64,000 nt of DNA from Bradyrhizobium jicamae (GTDB taxonomy: Bacteria > Pseudomonadota > Alphaproteobacteria > Rhizobiales > Xanthobacteraceae), in NCBI RefSeq assembly GCF_001440395.1, contig NZ_LLXZ01000215.1, positions 62,001 to 126,000 of the forward strand, written 5' to 3'. The notes under the pieces were generated by a model. The model ran no database searches, was not told the DNA's origin, and saw only the letters and a list, made by a program, of their open reading frames with translations. The position numbers were made by a program, and so were the translations under genes. Positions 8,557 through 17,596 of the stretch are shown here, one piece after another (position 1 is the stretch's first letter; every line of letters begins with the position of its first letter).

Positions 8557-10461
8557 TCAGGCTTTTGTGTGGCGGTAATCTTGTAAATCAGGATCGTGGG
8601 TCATCGCCCAGTAGTCTACGAAACGCCATGGCATCGCCGAGAAAACCCGGCCCTGCTTGTTGCGGTAGTAGGTCGTCATGCCGGGATGCGTCCAGATCAA
8701 TTGCTCATGCTCGGTGTCTACTTTCTCGATGTATCGATCGTGCGCTTCCTGCCGAACGTCGATTGCAGCGATGCCTTGCTCGATCATTTCGACGAGGCAC
8801 GCAGAGATGTAGCGGCTCTGGCATTCCGACTGGAAGATCACGCTGCCGCCATGCGCCGGGCCTGAATTGGGGCCGAGCATCACGAAGAGATTTGGAAAGT
8901 CCGGCACGGTGAGGCCGAGATAGGCGGTCGGGTTGTCGTTGGCCCAGGCCGTCTTCAGATTTTTTCCATCGCGTCCCGTGATGTTGAGGCGTGCCGCCAT
9001 CTCCGTGACCTTGAAGCCGGTGGAGATGACGATGATATCCGCGGGCCGCAGCTTGCCGTCGGCAGCGACGATGCCGTCGGTCGCGAAATGGTCGATCGTG
9101 TCCGTGACCAGTTCGACATTCGGTTTCGTCAGCGTCTTGAACCAGTTGTTGTCGAGCAGGATGCGCTTGCCATAGGGCGGGTAGGTCGGCACGCATTTCT
9201 CGATCAGATCGGGACGGTCCTTCAACTCCGACAGGATGAACTCGGTCAGTTCCTCGCGATGCCGGTCGTTGCCCTTGTTGACGGCGCGGTCGGGATGCGG
9301 CCACGCCGGGTCCTTGCGCAGGAATGGCAGCAAGCCGTCGCCATAGCGCCAGAACATGTTGAAGCGATACCACTGCACATAAAACGGCAAATGCGCGAGC
9401 AGCCACTGCGCGCCCTCGGTAATCGGATCGGAATAGCCTGCAACCGGCCGCGCCCATTGCGCGGTGCGCTGGTAAACGGTGACCGACGCGACGCGATCGG
9501 CGATCGACGGCACGAGTTGCATGGCAGTGGCGCCGGTGCCGATCACGGCAACGCGCTTGCCGTCGAGATTGATGTCGTCGGACCACAGGGCGGAGTGCAG
9601 CATCAGCCCCTTGAAGCTTTCCTTGCCCTTAAAGTTTGCGGGGTGGGGGTCGTTGAGCTGACCGATCGCGCTGACCAGCGTGGTCGATTCAAACGTCTCT
9701 TCGCCGCTGGCGGTCTGCAGCGTCGAAATCCAGCGCCGCTTGCTCTCGTCCCAGCGTGACGATGTCAGTTCGGTGTTGAGGCGCAGATGCTTCCGGATGT
9801 CGTGTTCCAGCGCCACTTTCTTGAGGTAGTCGAGCAATTCCTGGCGCTGGGCGAAATAGCGCGTCCATGGGTTCCGTTTTCCGAACGAGAACGAATAGGA
9901 ATGGTTCGGCGTATCGACGCCACAACCGGGATAGCGATTGACATACCAGGTGCCGCCGAGTTCGTCGTTCTTCTCGACGATGGTGTAGGGAATGCCGAGC
10001 CGGCCCAGTGCGACACCGAGCGCAATCGCGCAGACGCCGGCGCCGACGATCAGCACATGCTGCTGCGCCTCGTTTGATGGCGGCTTGGTCCAGCGCGCCT
10101 CCCGGGGGATGAAGCCCATTTCCTCGCGCATCAGCGGCGCATATTCCGGGGCCACGTTCTCACCCAGCGTCGCGCGCATCATCTTCAGCATCAATTCATT
10201 GCCGGGGTCGGTGATGATCGGCTTCGGTTCGCCGTTCGCAAACAGCTTCAGCACGGCCGCGCGGATCTCAGCCTGGATCTCCTCCGGCACGCCGGCGTGC
10301 GGATCCGGAATCAGGCGGACGTCGCGCTTGGGCTTGTAAGGTTGCTCCAGCCAGCGTTCATCGCCGGTCATGTGCACCAGGACCATCAGCAGGACGCGGA
10401 TATCGCCCTCGGCGATGGCCGATGACAGATCGAGTTTCTTGCGCGGCAGCTCGATATTCAT
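8557..10461 (-). CDS. Flavin-containing Baeyer-Villiger-type monooxygenase
   Basis: 634 residues. The N-terminal roughly 130 residues form an extension seen in larger BVMOs. The FAD Rossmann motif is GAGVCAIALG near 138. The Baeyer-Villiger fingerprint F-x-G-x-x-x-H-x-x-x-W appears exactly as FKGLMLHSALW. A second dinucleotide-binding motif is GTGATAMQ (NADPH). The family inserts an oxygen next to a ketone using FAD, NADPH and O2, turning cyclic ketones into lactones. The SDR gene lies 14 bases upstream in the same direction, so an alcohol-to-ketone-to-lactone order is a natural inference. The substrate is unknown. The presence of both GxGxxG motifs and the fingerprint makes the class assignment firm. 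Confidence 0.93.
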   Translation of the reverse strand: MNIELPRKKLDLSSAIAEGDIRVLLMVLVHMTGDERWLEQPYKPKRDVRLIPDPHAGVPEEIQAEIRAAVLKLFANGEPKPIITDPGNELMLKMMRATLGENVAPEYAPLMREEMGFIPREARWTKPPSNEAQQHVLIVGAGVCAIALGVALGRLGIPYTIVEKNDELGGTWYVNRYPGCGVDTPNHSYSFSFGKRNPWTRYFAQRQELLDYLKKVALEHDIRKHLRLNTELTSSRWDESKRRWISTLQTASGEETFESTTLVSAIGQLNDPHPANFKGKESFKGLMLHSALWSDDINLDGKRVAVIGTGATAMQLVPSIADRVASVTVYQRTAQWARPVAGYSDPITEGAQWLLAHLPFYVQWYRFNMFWRYGDGLLPFLRKDPAWPHPDRAVNKGNDRHREELTEFILSELKDRPDLIEKCVPTYPPYGKRILLDNNWFKTLTKPNVELVTDTIDHFATDGIVAADGKLRPADIIVISTGFKVTEMAARLNITGRDGKNLKTAWANDNPTAYLGLTVPDFPNLFVMLGPNSGPAHGGSVIFQSECQSRYISACLVEMIEQGIAAIDVRQEAHDRYIEKVDTEHEQLIWTHPGMTTYYRNKQGRVFSAMPWRFVDYWAMTHDPDLQDYRHTKA

Positions 10462-10475
10462 GCTGATGTCCTCGT

Positions 10476-11249
10476 TTACGCGCCTGATGTTTCCGGCAGG
10501 CCGCCATAGGCGGCCCAGGTGGTGCCGGCGATATAGCCGGCATCGACGGGAAGATTGATGCCGGTGACGCCGCTGCTCAGCGGCGAAAGCAGCCAGGCGA
10601 TAGCCTGGGCAACCTCGATCGGCTCGACCAACCGGTTCATCGCGGTTGGGCTTTCAAGCCACTTCTTGTTCAGCGCGCCCGAGTCGATGCCAGCCTCCAA
10701 CGCGACGGTGCGGGTGAAGCCGGGCGAGACGGCGTTGACGCGCACACCGCTGCGGCCCCATTCGGCAGCCAGCGTCTGGGTGATCTGAATGACGCCGGCC
10801 TTGGCGGCGGTATAGGCATGGATGGGACCTGACGTCATGCCGGCAACGGAGGCGACGTTGACGATCGCGCCATGCCGGCGCTCGGCCATCTTCACGCCGA
10901 CGCTGCGGGCGACCAGAAAGGTGCCGCGCAGGTCAATATTGACCTCGCGGTCCCATTGATCCATCCGCACGCGTTCGATTCTGTGCATCTTGCCGAACAC
11001 GCCGGCGGCGTTGACCAGGCCGGTGATCGGGCCGTGCGCCGCCTCGATATCGGCGATGCCGCCGACAACGGCGCTTTCGCTCGCGACATCGAACGGGGCA
11101 GGCCACAGGATCGTTTGCGTGTTCACCAGCGGTTCCGGTGAGATGTCGACAATAACGACGTTGCGGCCTTGTTCGGCAAGAAGCGTTGCGGTCGCGGCGC
11201 CAATGCCGCGGCTGCCGCCCGTGACGAGGATGATCCCTTCAGCGGTCAT
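10476..11249 (-). CDS. Short-chain dehydrogenase/reductase (SDR)
   Basis: 257 residues, classical SDR: TGGSRGIG cofactor motif near residue 10, NAAG near 83, catalytic Ser in NVASVAG and Y-x-x-x-K in YTAAK. The acidic residue after beta-2 (VDIS) favours NAD(H). The start at 11249 is chosen because the Rossmann fold begins right after it and it overlaps the end of the TetR gene by 11 bases, showing translational coupling. It probably oxidises an alcohol to the ketone used by the adjacent Baeyer-Villiger enzyme (inference from order). Confidence 0.92.
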   Translation of the reverse strand: MTAEGIILVTGGSRGIGAATATLLAEQGRNVVIVDISPEPLVNTQTILWPAPFDVASESAVVGGIADIEAAHGPITGLVNAAGVFGKMHRIERVRMDQWDREVNIDLRGTFLVARSVGVKMAERRHGAIVNVASVAGMTSGPIHAYTAAKAGVIQITQTLAAEWGRSGVRVNAVSPGFTRTVALEAGIDSGALNKKWLESPTAMNRLVEPIEVAQAIAWLLSPLSSGVTGINLPVDAGYIAGTTWAAYGGLPETSGA

Positions 11250-11895
11250 GGCCGTTCTTCCTCTCCGGTACGAACAGGCCGCGCGTGACCAGTTTCTGGT
11301 AGGCGGAAATGACGTGCTCGGGGGCTGCCGTGACGTTGCCGCCAACGTAGGAATAGCGGCGGCTTAGATAACCTCGCGCGCCCATCAGCATGTGAACGAT
11401 GGCTTCGAACTCCTCGTCGCTATAGTCGATGATCGCGCCGGCGTGACGGGCACGCCGGAGGATGCGGACATAGGCGGTCGCGATATTGTCGAGATGCTTC
11501 TGGTAGCCGATCGGCGCGAAATATTCGGCCTCGTTGAGGATGCGCAAAAACTCCGGCACCTCGCGGATGAAGTCGAAGAAGGCGCTGAAACGCTCGATCT
11601 CCTGCCGTGCGGCGTGCGCAGTGCCGGTGCGCTCGCGGATGAAATGAACCATGTCGATGCCGATCTTGGGCAGCAATTGATCGAGCAGTTCCTGGCGGTT
11701 CTCGAAATGATTGTAGAACGTGCCCTGCGCGACGCCGGCTTCCTCGGTGATGCGGGCGACCGAGGCTTCGGCGTAACCATACTTGCCGACGACCTTGGTG
11801 GCGGCGTCGAATATCTTGCGCTTGGTCCAGGCGTTCCGCTCGACACGGTTGAGTTTTGTCACTTTGCCCGATGCGGCCTGCGATGATTGCGTCAT
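11239..11895 (-). CDS. TetR family transcriptional regulator
   Basis: 218 residues with the TetR N-terminal HTH: KIFDAATKVVGKYGYAEAS, then ITEEAGVAQGTFYNHFENR (the usual recognition helix ending in YxHF). The C-terminal ligand domain begins near residue 80. The ATG at 11895 overlaps the ligase stop codon as ATGA, so the regulator is co-transcribed with the genes it probably controls. The likely effector is an acyl-CoA or substrate of the pathway. A candidate operator lies at 13431-13453 in the divergent promoter region. Confidence 0.93.
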   Translation of the reverse strand: MTQSSQAASGKVTKLNRVERNAWTKRKIFDAATKVVGKYGYAEASVARITEEAGVAQGTFYNHFENRQELLDQLLPKIGIDMVHFIRERTGTAHAARQEIERFSAFFDFIREVPEFLRILNEAEYFAPIGYQKHLDNIATAYVRILRRARHAGAIIDYSDEEFEAIVHMLMGARGYLSRRYSYVGGNVTAAPEHVISAYQKLVTRGLFVPERKNGHDR

Positions 11896-13388
11896 GCGTG
11901 GAATTCCAGTTCGGCGCGCAGCACGCGCTTGAGGACTTTGCCGGAGGGGTTGCGTGGCAGGCTGTCGCGGATGATGAGTTGTTTCGGCACCTTGAAGCCG
12001 GCGAGCTGCGTCCGGCAATGATCGACGAGATCGGGCAAGTTCAGCGTGGCGCCATCCCCGAGCACGACCACTGCGACCGGCTTCTCGCCCCAGCGCTTGT
12101 CGGGTAGGCCAACGACGGCGACTTCACGCACCTGCGGCAATTCGTAGATGACGCGCTCGACCTCGGAGGAGGCGATGTTCTCGCCGCCGGAGATGATCAT
12201 GTCCTTCTTGCGGTCGGTCAGATAGAGGAAGCCGTCTTCGTCGAGATAGCCGACGTCGCCAGTGCGGAACCAGTCACCGAAAAAGGCTGCTGCGGTCTTT
12301 TCGGGATCCTTCCAGTAGCCTTGCGTCACTTTCGGTCCGCGCAGGCAGATTTCACCGTTCTCGCCCGACGGCAGTCGGTTGCCGGCATCGTCGCGGATCT
12401 CGATCTCGACATGGGCGATGGCGCGGCCGGTCGAGCCGATCTTTTCGATCTCGCGGCCGGCTTCCATGAAGGTGTCGCCGCCGCAGGTCTCCGTCAGCCC
12501 ATAGGCGTCGATGTAGCGGGCATTCTTGAAATATTCGGAGAAGGCGCGGATGCGAACTTCCGGCGTTTTCTCGCCGCCGCCGATGGCCCACCGAAGGCTC
12601 GATACATCGTAGCGGTCTCGCGCTGGGCAGGTGAGCATCGCTGTCGTCATGACAGGGGCAAACCATGCGGCGTTGAGTTTCTCCGCTTCGATCGCCGCGA
12701 GCGCGTGCTCGGGCTCGAAGTTGCGGTGGATGCAAAGCATGCCGCCGTGCCAAAGCACCGCGATCCCCGGCAGATCGAGCGCGCCGACATGGTAGAGCGG
12801 GCCGACCACCAGCAATCGCGTTTCCGCATTCAATCCGAGCACGAGCGTCTGATCGGTCGATTTCCAGTAGATGTTCTCGTAACTCAGCATCACGCCCTTG
12901 GGACGGTCGGTCGTGCCTGAGGTGTACATCAGCCGCATCAGGTCGCGCGGCTGCTTCACATGAACAGGGGCAGGGGCGATATCGGGCGCAAGACGGGTTG
13001 CGTTGGATTGCGCGGCGTCATCGAGCAGCACCACCGGCGCGCCGCCGGCCGCGATGCCCGCAAGCTCCTCATCCGCAATCAGGATGCGCGCGCCGGAATT
13101 GGCGACGATGTAGCCGACCTCGTCGGCGGAGAGACGAAAATTGATCGGCAGAAACACCGCGCCGATATGGCTGGTCGCAAAAACCAGCTCGAGAAACGCC
13201 GTGCTGTTCTTCATCAGCACGGCAACGACGTCGCTGGGGCCGATCCCGCGCGAGAGGAGCCAGCCGCCGACCCGCCGAATACGGTCGTCGAATTGGCCGT
13301 AGGTGATGTCCTCGCCGCGATATTTCAGCGCACAGCGATCCGGCGTCCGCCTGGCGTGAAACGCGATGAAGCTCGAAAGATTGATCAT
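11892..13388 (-). CDS. Acyl-CoA synthetase / AMP-dependent ligase
   Basis: 498 residues. The ANL superfamily motifs are all present: YTSGTTDRPKG (P-loop), YGLTETCG, the RTGD-containing segment, and the C-terminal PSGKVLKR lysine motif. It activates a carboxylic acid with ATP to an acyl-AMP and then a CoA thioester. Relatedness looks closest to FadD-type and aryl/alkanoate ligases; the substrate cannot be told. It is the first gene of the minus-strand operon (ligase, TetR, SDR, BVMO) and is divergent from the importer operon at 13.5 kb, which fits uptake followed by CoA activation. Confidence 0.93.
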   Translation of the reverse strand: MINLSSFIAFHARRTPDRCALKYRGEDITYGQFDDRIRRVGGWLLSRGIGPSDVVAVLMKNSTAFLELVFATSHIGAVFLPINFRLSADEVGYIVANSGARILIADEELAGIAAGGAPVVLLDDAAQSNATRLAPDIAPAPVHVKQPRDLMRLMYTSGTTDRPKGVMLSYENIYWKSTDQTLVLGLNAETRLLVVGPLYHVGALDLPGIAVLWHGGMLCIHRNFEPEHALAAIEAEKLNAAWFAPVMTTAMLTCPARDRYDVSSLRWAIGGGEKTPEVRIRAFSEYFKNARYIDAYGLTETCGGDTFMEAGREIEKIGSTGRAIAHVEIEIRDDAGNRLPSGENGEICLRGPKVTQGYWKDPEKTAAAFFGDWFRTGDVGYLDEDGFLYLTDRKKDMIISGGENIASSEVERVIYELPQVREVAVVGLPDKRWGEKPVAVVVLGDGATLNLPDLVDHCRTQLAGFKVPKQLIIRDSLPRNPSGKVLKRVLRAELEFHA

Positions 13389-13430
13389 TTCCCGTTCAAA
13401 AGGCCCGACTCCGAGGCCCTTTCCCGTTTT

Positions 13431-13453
13431 ATGAATTCTGACTCGTAATTCAT
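13431..13453. promoter_or_regulatory. Candidate TetR operator (inverted repeat)
   Basis: ATGAATT (13431-13437) and AATTCAT (13447-13453) form a perfect 7-bp inverted repeat with a 9-base spacer. It sits 43 bases upstream of the ligase start and about 105 bases upstream of the binding-protein start, so one bound dimer could control both divergent operons. Downstream, TTGACG at 13461-13466 may be a -35 box for the plus-strand operon. Binding is inferred. Confidence 0.45.
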
Positions 13454-13557
13454 CTTTCGCTTGACGTCACCCCCTTTGCTCTGAAATTCTTTGGGCGTAC
13501 GGAGACGACACGATCTCCGGCTGGGACTTGGGAACGCCAACCCATAGGGAGGAAGCA

Positions 13558-14817
13558 ATGACGAGAACCCGCAAACCGGGCGTAAGCCGACGTGCGACGT
13601 TGGCAATGATGGGCGCCGGTGCCGTAACATTCGCGACGCCCTGGGTGGCGCGCGCGCAAGCCAAGACTATCAAGGTCGGCATGCCGACCATTCTCTCCGG
13701 ACGCGTCGCGCAGCTTGGCACTTCCTCGCGCAATGCGGTGATGCTGGAAGTCGAGAAGGTCAATGCCGCCGGCGGTCTTGCCGGCCGGCAGATCGAGATG
13801 GTGATCCGCGACTCCAAGGGGCAGCCGCAGGAAGCGGCCCGCGTCGCGCGCGAACTCGTCAACACCGATGGGTGCGAAATTCTGATCGACGCGGAAGCCT
13901 CATCGGGTGCGTTCGCAGTGCACGAGGTGGCGCGCGATCTCGGCGTGCTCTGCATTCACACCAATTCGGAAACGTCGTCGCTCACCGCCGATCCGAAACA
14001 GCACATTCCCAATGCGTTCCGCACCGCGCGGCAGGGCGTGCACGACTCGATTGTCGGAGGCAGCTACGCAGCGGCGATCGCGAAAGCCAAGGGCCTGAAG
14101 AAGTGGGCTACCTGTTCGCCCGACTATGCCTATGGCCGCGACACCACCGGCGAATATGTGACCTATCTGAAGCGCTTCGCGCCTGATGTCGAGATCATCA
14201 GCGAGTCCTGGCCAAAGCTGTTCCAGCCTGATTACACCGAGGTGGTGACAAAAATCCTGCAGGCCAAGCCGCAGGCGCTGTACTCCTGTCTCTGGGGCGG
14301 CGACCTGACCTCCTACATCGATCAGGCCAACATCTACGCGCTGTTCAGCCAGATGGAGGTGTTTGCGGTCAACATGGCCGACTACACCGCGCTGACCGTG
14401 GTGAAGAACCTGCCGAAGGGCATTCATTCCGGCAACCGCTACATCAAGACCTATCCGGCAACACCGGAGAACGCGGCGTGGGGTGACGCCTACAAGGCGA
14501 AGTATAACGAATATCCCACCAACTGGTCGTGGGAGAATGCCACGGCCATCATGCTGCTGGCTGAAGCGTCCAAGAAGGCGAATTCGGCCGACGGCAAGAA
14601 GATCGCCGAGGCACTGCGCGGCCTGAAGATCAAGTCCCCCTTCGGCGCCGACGGCACTGTCACCATGCGCGCCGAGGACCAGACGCTGGTCGGCTATGCG
14701 ATCGGCTGGGGAACGACGATCCCGCAGGAGCCCTATGTGCCACAGGTGCAGGCGGGTGACTGGAAGACGATCTTCGAACTCGAAGCCGAGTGGAAGAAGA
14801 GCAAGGGTTACACCTGA
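13558..14817 (+). CDS. ABC transporter substrate-binding protein, LivK-like (HAAT family), Tat-exported
   Basis: 419 residues starting at 13558 with GGGAGGA five to eleven bases upstream. The N-terminus has a twin-arginine signal (SRRATLAMMGAGAV) cleaved near ARA-Q. The mature part is a periplasmic binding protein type 1 (Peripla_BP_6): KTIKVGMPTILSG at the start and DSKGQPQEAARVARELV in the first lobe. It binds the transported solute in the periplasm and delivers it to the LivHM-like permeases encoded next. These systems carry amino acids but also many carboxylates and aromatic acids; the catabolic context favours the latter (inference). Confidence 0.92.
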   Translation: MTRTRKPGVSRRATLAMMGAGAVTFATPWVARAQAKTIKVGMPTILSGRVAQLGTSSRNAVMLEVEKVNAAGGLAGRQIEMVIRDSKGQPQEAARVARELVNTDGCEILIDAEASSGAFAVHEVARDLGVLCIHTNSETSSLTADPKQHIPNAFRTARQGVHDSIVGGSYAAAIAKAKGLKKWATCSPDYAYGRDTTGEYVTYLKRFAPDVEIISESWPKLFQPDYTEVVTKILQAKPQALYSCLWGGDLTSYIDQANIYALFSQMEVFAVNMADYTALTVVKNLPKGIHSGNRYIKTYPATPENAAWGDAYKAKYNEYPTNWSWENATAIMLLAEASKKANSADGKKIAEALRGLKIKSPFGADGTVTMRAEDQTLVGYAIGWGTTIPQEPYVPQVQAGDWKTIFELEAEWKKSKGYT

Positions 14818-14831
14818 TCGATCGGCGGAGG

Positions 14832-14856
14832 CGGAGGCAGTCGCAAGCTGCCTCCG
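14832..14856 (+). terminator. Hairpin between binding-protein and permease genes
   Basis: CGGAGGCAG (14832-14840), a 7-base loop and CTGCCTCCG (14848-14856) form a perfect 9-bp stem followed by only TTTG. Its place just after the binding-protein stop suggests mRNA stabilisation or partial termination, which would yield more binding protein than permease. Confidence 0.55.
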
Positions 14857-14907
14857 TTTGCTGCCGAATGTTTTTCGCGCGCCGTTCATTGTGGCGCGCC
14901 ATAATGG

Positions 14908-15819
14908 ATGCTTCCCTTGGACCTCGATGCGCTTACAGGCTGTCTTGCCAGTTCCGCCTGCCTGGTGACGCAAACCACCAGCGGCTTCATCATCGGCATG
15001 TTGCTGTTTCTCGTCGCCGTCGGGCTGACGCTGATTTTCGGCGTGCTCAAGGTCGTCAACTTCAGCCACGGCGCCTTCTATATGTTCGGCGCCTATTTCG
15101 CGATGACGGCCTATCAGCTTACCGGCAGCTTTGCGCTGGCGATGCTGTGCGGGGCAGCCGGCACGGCCATCCTTGGCCTCGTCTTCGAACGCGGTTTCAT
15201 GAGCCGTGTCTACGGCGCAGACGTGCTGATGCAGCTTCTCGTCTGCTACGCCTTCGTGCTGATCTTCGACGATGTGGTGCGGATGATCTGGGGCCCCGAA
15301 TTCAAGTCGATGGGCATGCCGGCGGCGTTCCAGGTGGCGCCGCTGTTCATCGCCGGCGGGGTGGTTCCGCCCTATTATCTGCTGCTGATCAGTGTCGCGC
15401 TGGCGGCTGCGGCGGTGCTCGGGCTGGGATTGGCGCGTACGCGAATTGGCAAGGTGATCCGGGCGGCCGCGCATAATCCGGGCATGGTGTCCGCGCTCGG
15501 CATCAACACCGGCCTGATCTATGGCGGCGTGTTTGCGCTCGGCGGGATGCTGGCGGGCCTGGCCGGGGCGCTCGCCGCGCCGGTGCGTTCGTTGACGCCG
15601 GGCATGGGATTTTCGGTCCTGATCGAATCCTTCATCGTCACCGTAATCGGCGGCATGGGCTCGATCCTCGGCGCGCTGATCGGGGCGCTGCTGATCGGCA
15701 TGATCCGCTCGTTCGGATCGCTCGGCTTCCCGCTGTTTACCGAAGGGCTGATGTATCTCTTCATGGTGATCGTCCTGGTGTCGCGGCCGACCGGCCTGTT
15801 CGGCAAGGAGGTCGCATGA
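14908..15819 (+). CDS. Branched-chain-amino-acid-type ABC permease, LivH-like
   Basis: 303 residues, strongly hydrophobic with about eight membrane segments. The family motif after the first helices (TLIFGVLKVVNFSHGAFYMF) and the conserved RAAAHNPGMVSALGIN cytoplasmic loop that contacts the ATPases are both present. It forms the inner-membrane channel with the LivM-like partner. The gene ends in an ATGA overlap with the next. Confidence 0.94.
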   Translation: MLPLDLDALTGCLASSACLVTQTTSGFIIGMLLFLVAVGLTLIFGVLKVVNFSHGAFYMFGAYFAMTAYQLTGSFALAMLCGAAGTAILGLVFERGFMSRVYGADVLMQLLVCYAFVLIFDDVVRMIWGPEFKSMGMPAAFQVAPLFIAGGVVPPYYLLLISVALAAAAVLGLGLARTRIGKVIRAAAHNPGMVSALGINTGLIYGGVFALGGMLAGLAGALAAPVRSLTPGMGFSVLIESFIVTVIGGMGSILGALIGALLIGMIRSFGSLGFPLFTEGLMYLFMVIVLVSRPTGLFGKEVA

Positions 15820-16835
15820 GCGAGCTGCAGGCCGATCAGGGCGCGCAGGCACTCGACGTCCCCCAGCCCCACGCCAAGACCCGGCGCAATCGGGATGTTC
15901 TGATTGCGTTGGCGGCCTTTGTCGTTCTTGCGCTGTTGCCGATGGTCTTCAGCAGCAAATTTCTGCTCGACTTCGTGATCCGCTGCGCGGCCTACGGGCT
16001 GTTCGCGACGTCCCTCAACCTTCTGGTCGGTTACACCGGCCTGACTTCGTTCGGCCATGGCATGTTCTTCGGCCTCGGCGCCTATGGCTTCGGGTTGATG
16101 ATGCAGAAGACCGGCGTTTCCGTCCCGGTGGCTTTCGTTGCCACGCTCGCAATCACGTTTGTCACAGCTCTCGTCATTGGCGCTATCTGCGTGCGGCTGA
16201 AGGAAATCTATTTCGCCTTCGTGACGCTGGCGTTCCAGATGCTGATCCACTCGACCATCCTGTCGTGGGTATCGCTGACCGGCGGCGATCAGGGATTGCG
16301 CGGCGGCATCCCGCGGCCGCCATTTTGGGGCATTGACCTGTCGAACCATTTGCATCTCTACGTCACGAGCTGCGCGCTGCTGGTGATCGGGTTGTTCCTG
16401 ATGCATCAGATCGCGCAGTCGCCGTTCGGCTACACGCTGCGCATGATCCGCGACAACGCCACGCGCGCGAGCTTCATCGGCATCGACGTCTGGCGTGCCA
16501 AGTTGACGATCTTCGTGCTCGCGGCGCTGTTCGCCTCGACCGGCGGGGTCATCATGGCGCTGTTCGTCTCAGGGGCCTATCCGGAATTCGCTTATTGGAC
16601 CATTTCGGGCGAGGGCATCTTCATCAACATGCTCGGCGGCGTGACCACGTTCCTGGGGCCGATGGTCGGCACCGTGCTGCTCCTGATCCTCAACGACACC
16701 GTCACCCGGCTGACCGAATATCACGGGCTCGTGCTGGGGATCGTGATCCTGTTCTTCGCGATCGGCCTGCGGAAGGGCCTGATGGATTTCGTCATCGAGT
16801 GGTACGCGCAACGCCGCGATGCGCGCGGGAAGTAG
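15816..16835 (+). CDS. Branched-chain-amino-acid-type ABC permease, LivM-like
   Basis: 339 residues with a roughly 25-residue polar N-terminus followed by about nine membrane helices. Signatures include NLLVGYTGLTSFGHGMFFGL and the coupling loop YTLRMIRDNATRASFIGID. It pairs with the LivH-like permease. It overlaps the preceding gene by four bases and ends two bases before the LivG-like ATPase, so all are translated from one message. Confidence 0.94.
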   Translation: MSELQADQGAQALDVPQPHAKTRRNRDVLIALAAFVVLALLPMVFSSKFLLDFVIRCAAYGLFATSLNLLVGYTGLTSFGHGMFFGLGAYGFGLMMQKTGVSVPVAFVATLAITFVTALVIGAICVRLKEIYFAFVTLAFQMLIHSTILSWVSLTGGDQGLRGGIPRPPFWGIDLSNHLHLYVTSCALLVIGLFLMHQIAQSPFGYTLRMIRDNATRASFIGIDVWRAKLTIFVLAALFASTGGVIMALFVSGAYPEFAYWTISGEGIFINMLGGVTTFLGPMVGTVLLLILNDTVTRLTEYHGLVLGIVILFFAIGLRKGLMDFVIEWYAQRRDARGK

Positions 16836-16837
16836 CC

Positions 16838-17596
16838 ATGCTGGAGATACGCTCCCTTTCGAAATCATTCGGCGGTGTCAAGGCGACGGACAATGTCACG
16901 CTCGACTTCGCCGACGGTTCGCTTACCGCCGTGATCGGCCCCAATGGCGCCGGCAAGAGCACGTTCTTCAACCTGATCACGGGCGCGTTGACGCCTGATG
17001 CCGGCCAGATCCTGCTCAACGGCGTCGATCTGGCCGGGCGCACGCCGCCTGAGATCGTGCGCCACGGCATCGGCCGCGCGTTCCAGGTTGCAAGCATCTT
17101 TCCGTCGCTGACGGTGCAGGAGACGATGCTGGCGGCGGTGTGCGCCGATCAGCGCAAGGCGAGCGTCCTGCATCGTCGCTTTCCCTTGTCTGAGACGCGC
17201 GACCGCGCCGAGCATGCGATGGAGCTGTTGGGCCTGGCCAGCAAGCGGAACCGGACTGCGGCGACGCTGTCGCATGGCGACCAGAAGCTGCTCGATATCG
17301 CGCTGGCGCTGGTCCTCGATCCCAAAGTGCTGCTGCTCGACGAGCCGACCGCCGGGATGGGCACCGAAGAGCGCTGGCGGATGATCGACAAGGTGAGGGA
17401 GCTCTGGGAGAAGCAGAAGATCACGGTGGTGTTCATCGAGCACGACATGGATATCGTGTTCAAGATCGCGCCTGCGATCGTGGTGTTGTGTTACGGGCGC
17501 ATTCTCGCGACCGGCACGCCGGATGCGATCCGGCGCAATGAAGCGGTGATCGAGGCCTATCTCGGCACCGAACATCACGCGGGGGCCGCCGTATGA
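16838..17596 (+). CDS. ABC transporter ATP-binding protein, LivG-like
   Basis: 252 residues: Walker A GPNGAGKST near residue 36, degenerate signature LSHGDQKLLDIALAL, Walker B KVLLLDEPTAGM, and switch His in FIEHDMD. The BCA_ABC_TP_C-like tail is EAYLG. The start is the ATG at 16838, directly after the LivM-like stop. It powers the importer with the LivF-like subunit and overlaps it by ATGA. Confidence 0.94.
   Translation: MLEIRSLSKSFGGVKATDNVTLDFADGSLTAVIGPNGAGKSTFFNLITGALTPDAGQILLNGVDLAGRTPPEIVRHGIGRAFQVASIFPSLTVQETMLAAVCADQRKASVLHRRFPLSETRDRAEHAMELLGLASKRNRTAATLSHGDQKLLDIALALVLDPKVLLLDEPTAGMGTEERWRMIDKVRELWEKQKITVVFIEHDMDIVFKIAPAIVVLCYGRILATGTPDAIRRNEAVIEAYLGTEHHAGAAV

Noticed and set aside
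13900-15852. A 650-codon minus-strand open frame opposite the binding protein and LivH genes
   Set aside because: It is antisense to two clear transporter genes and its product is rich in Arg, His, Gln and Asp in the way antisense frames of high-GC genes are; no family resemblance.
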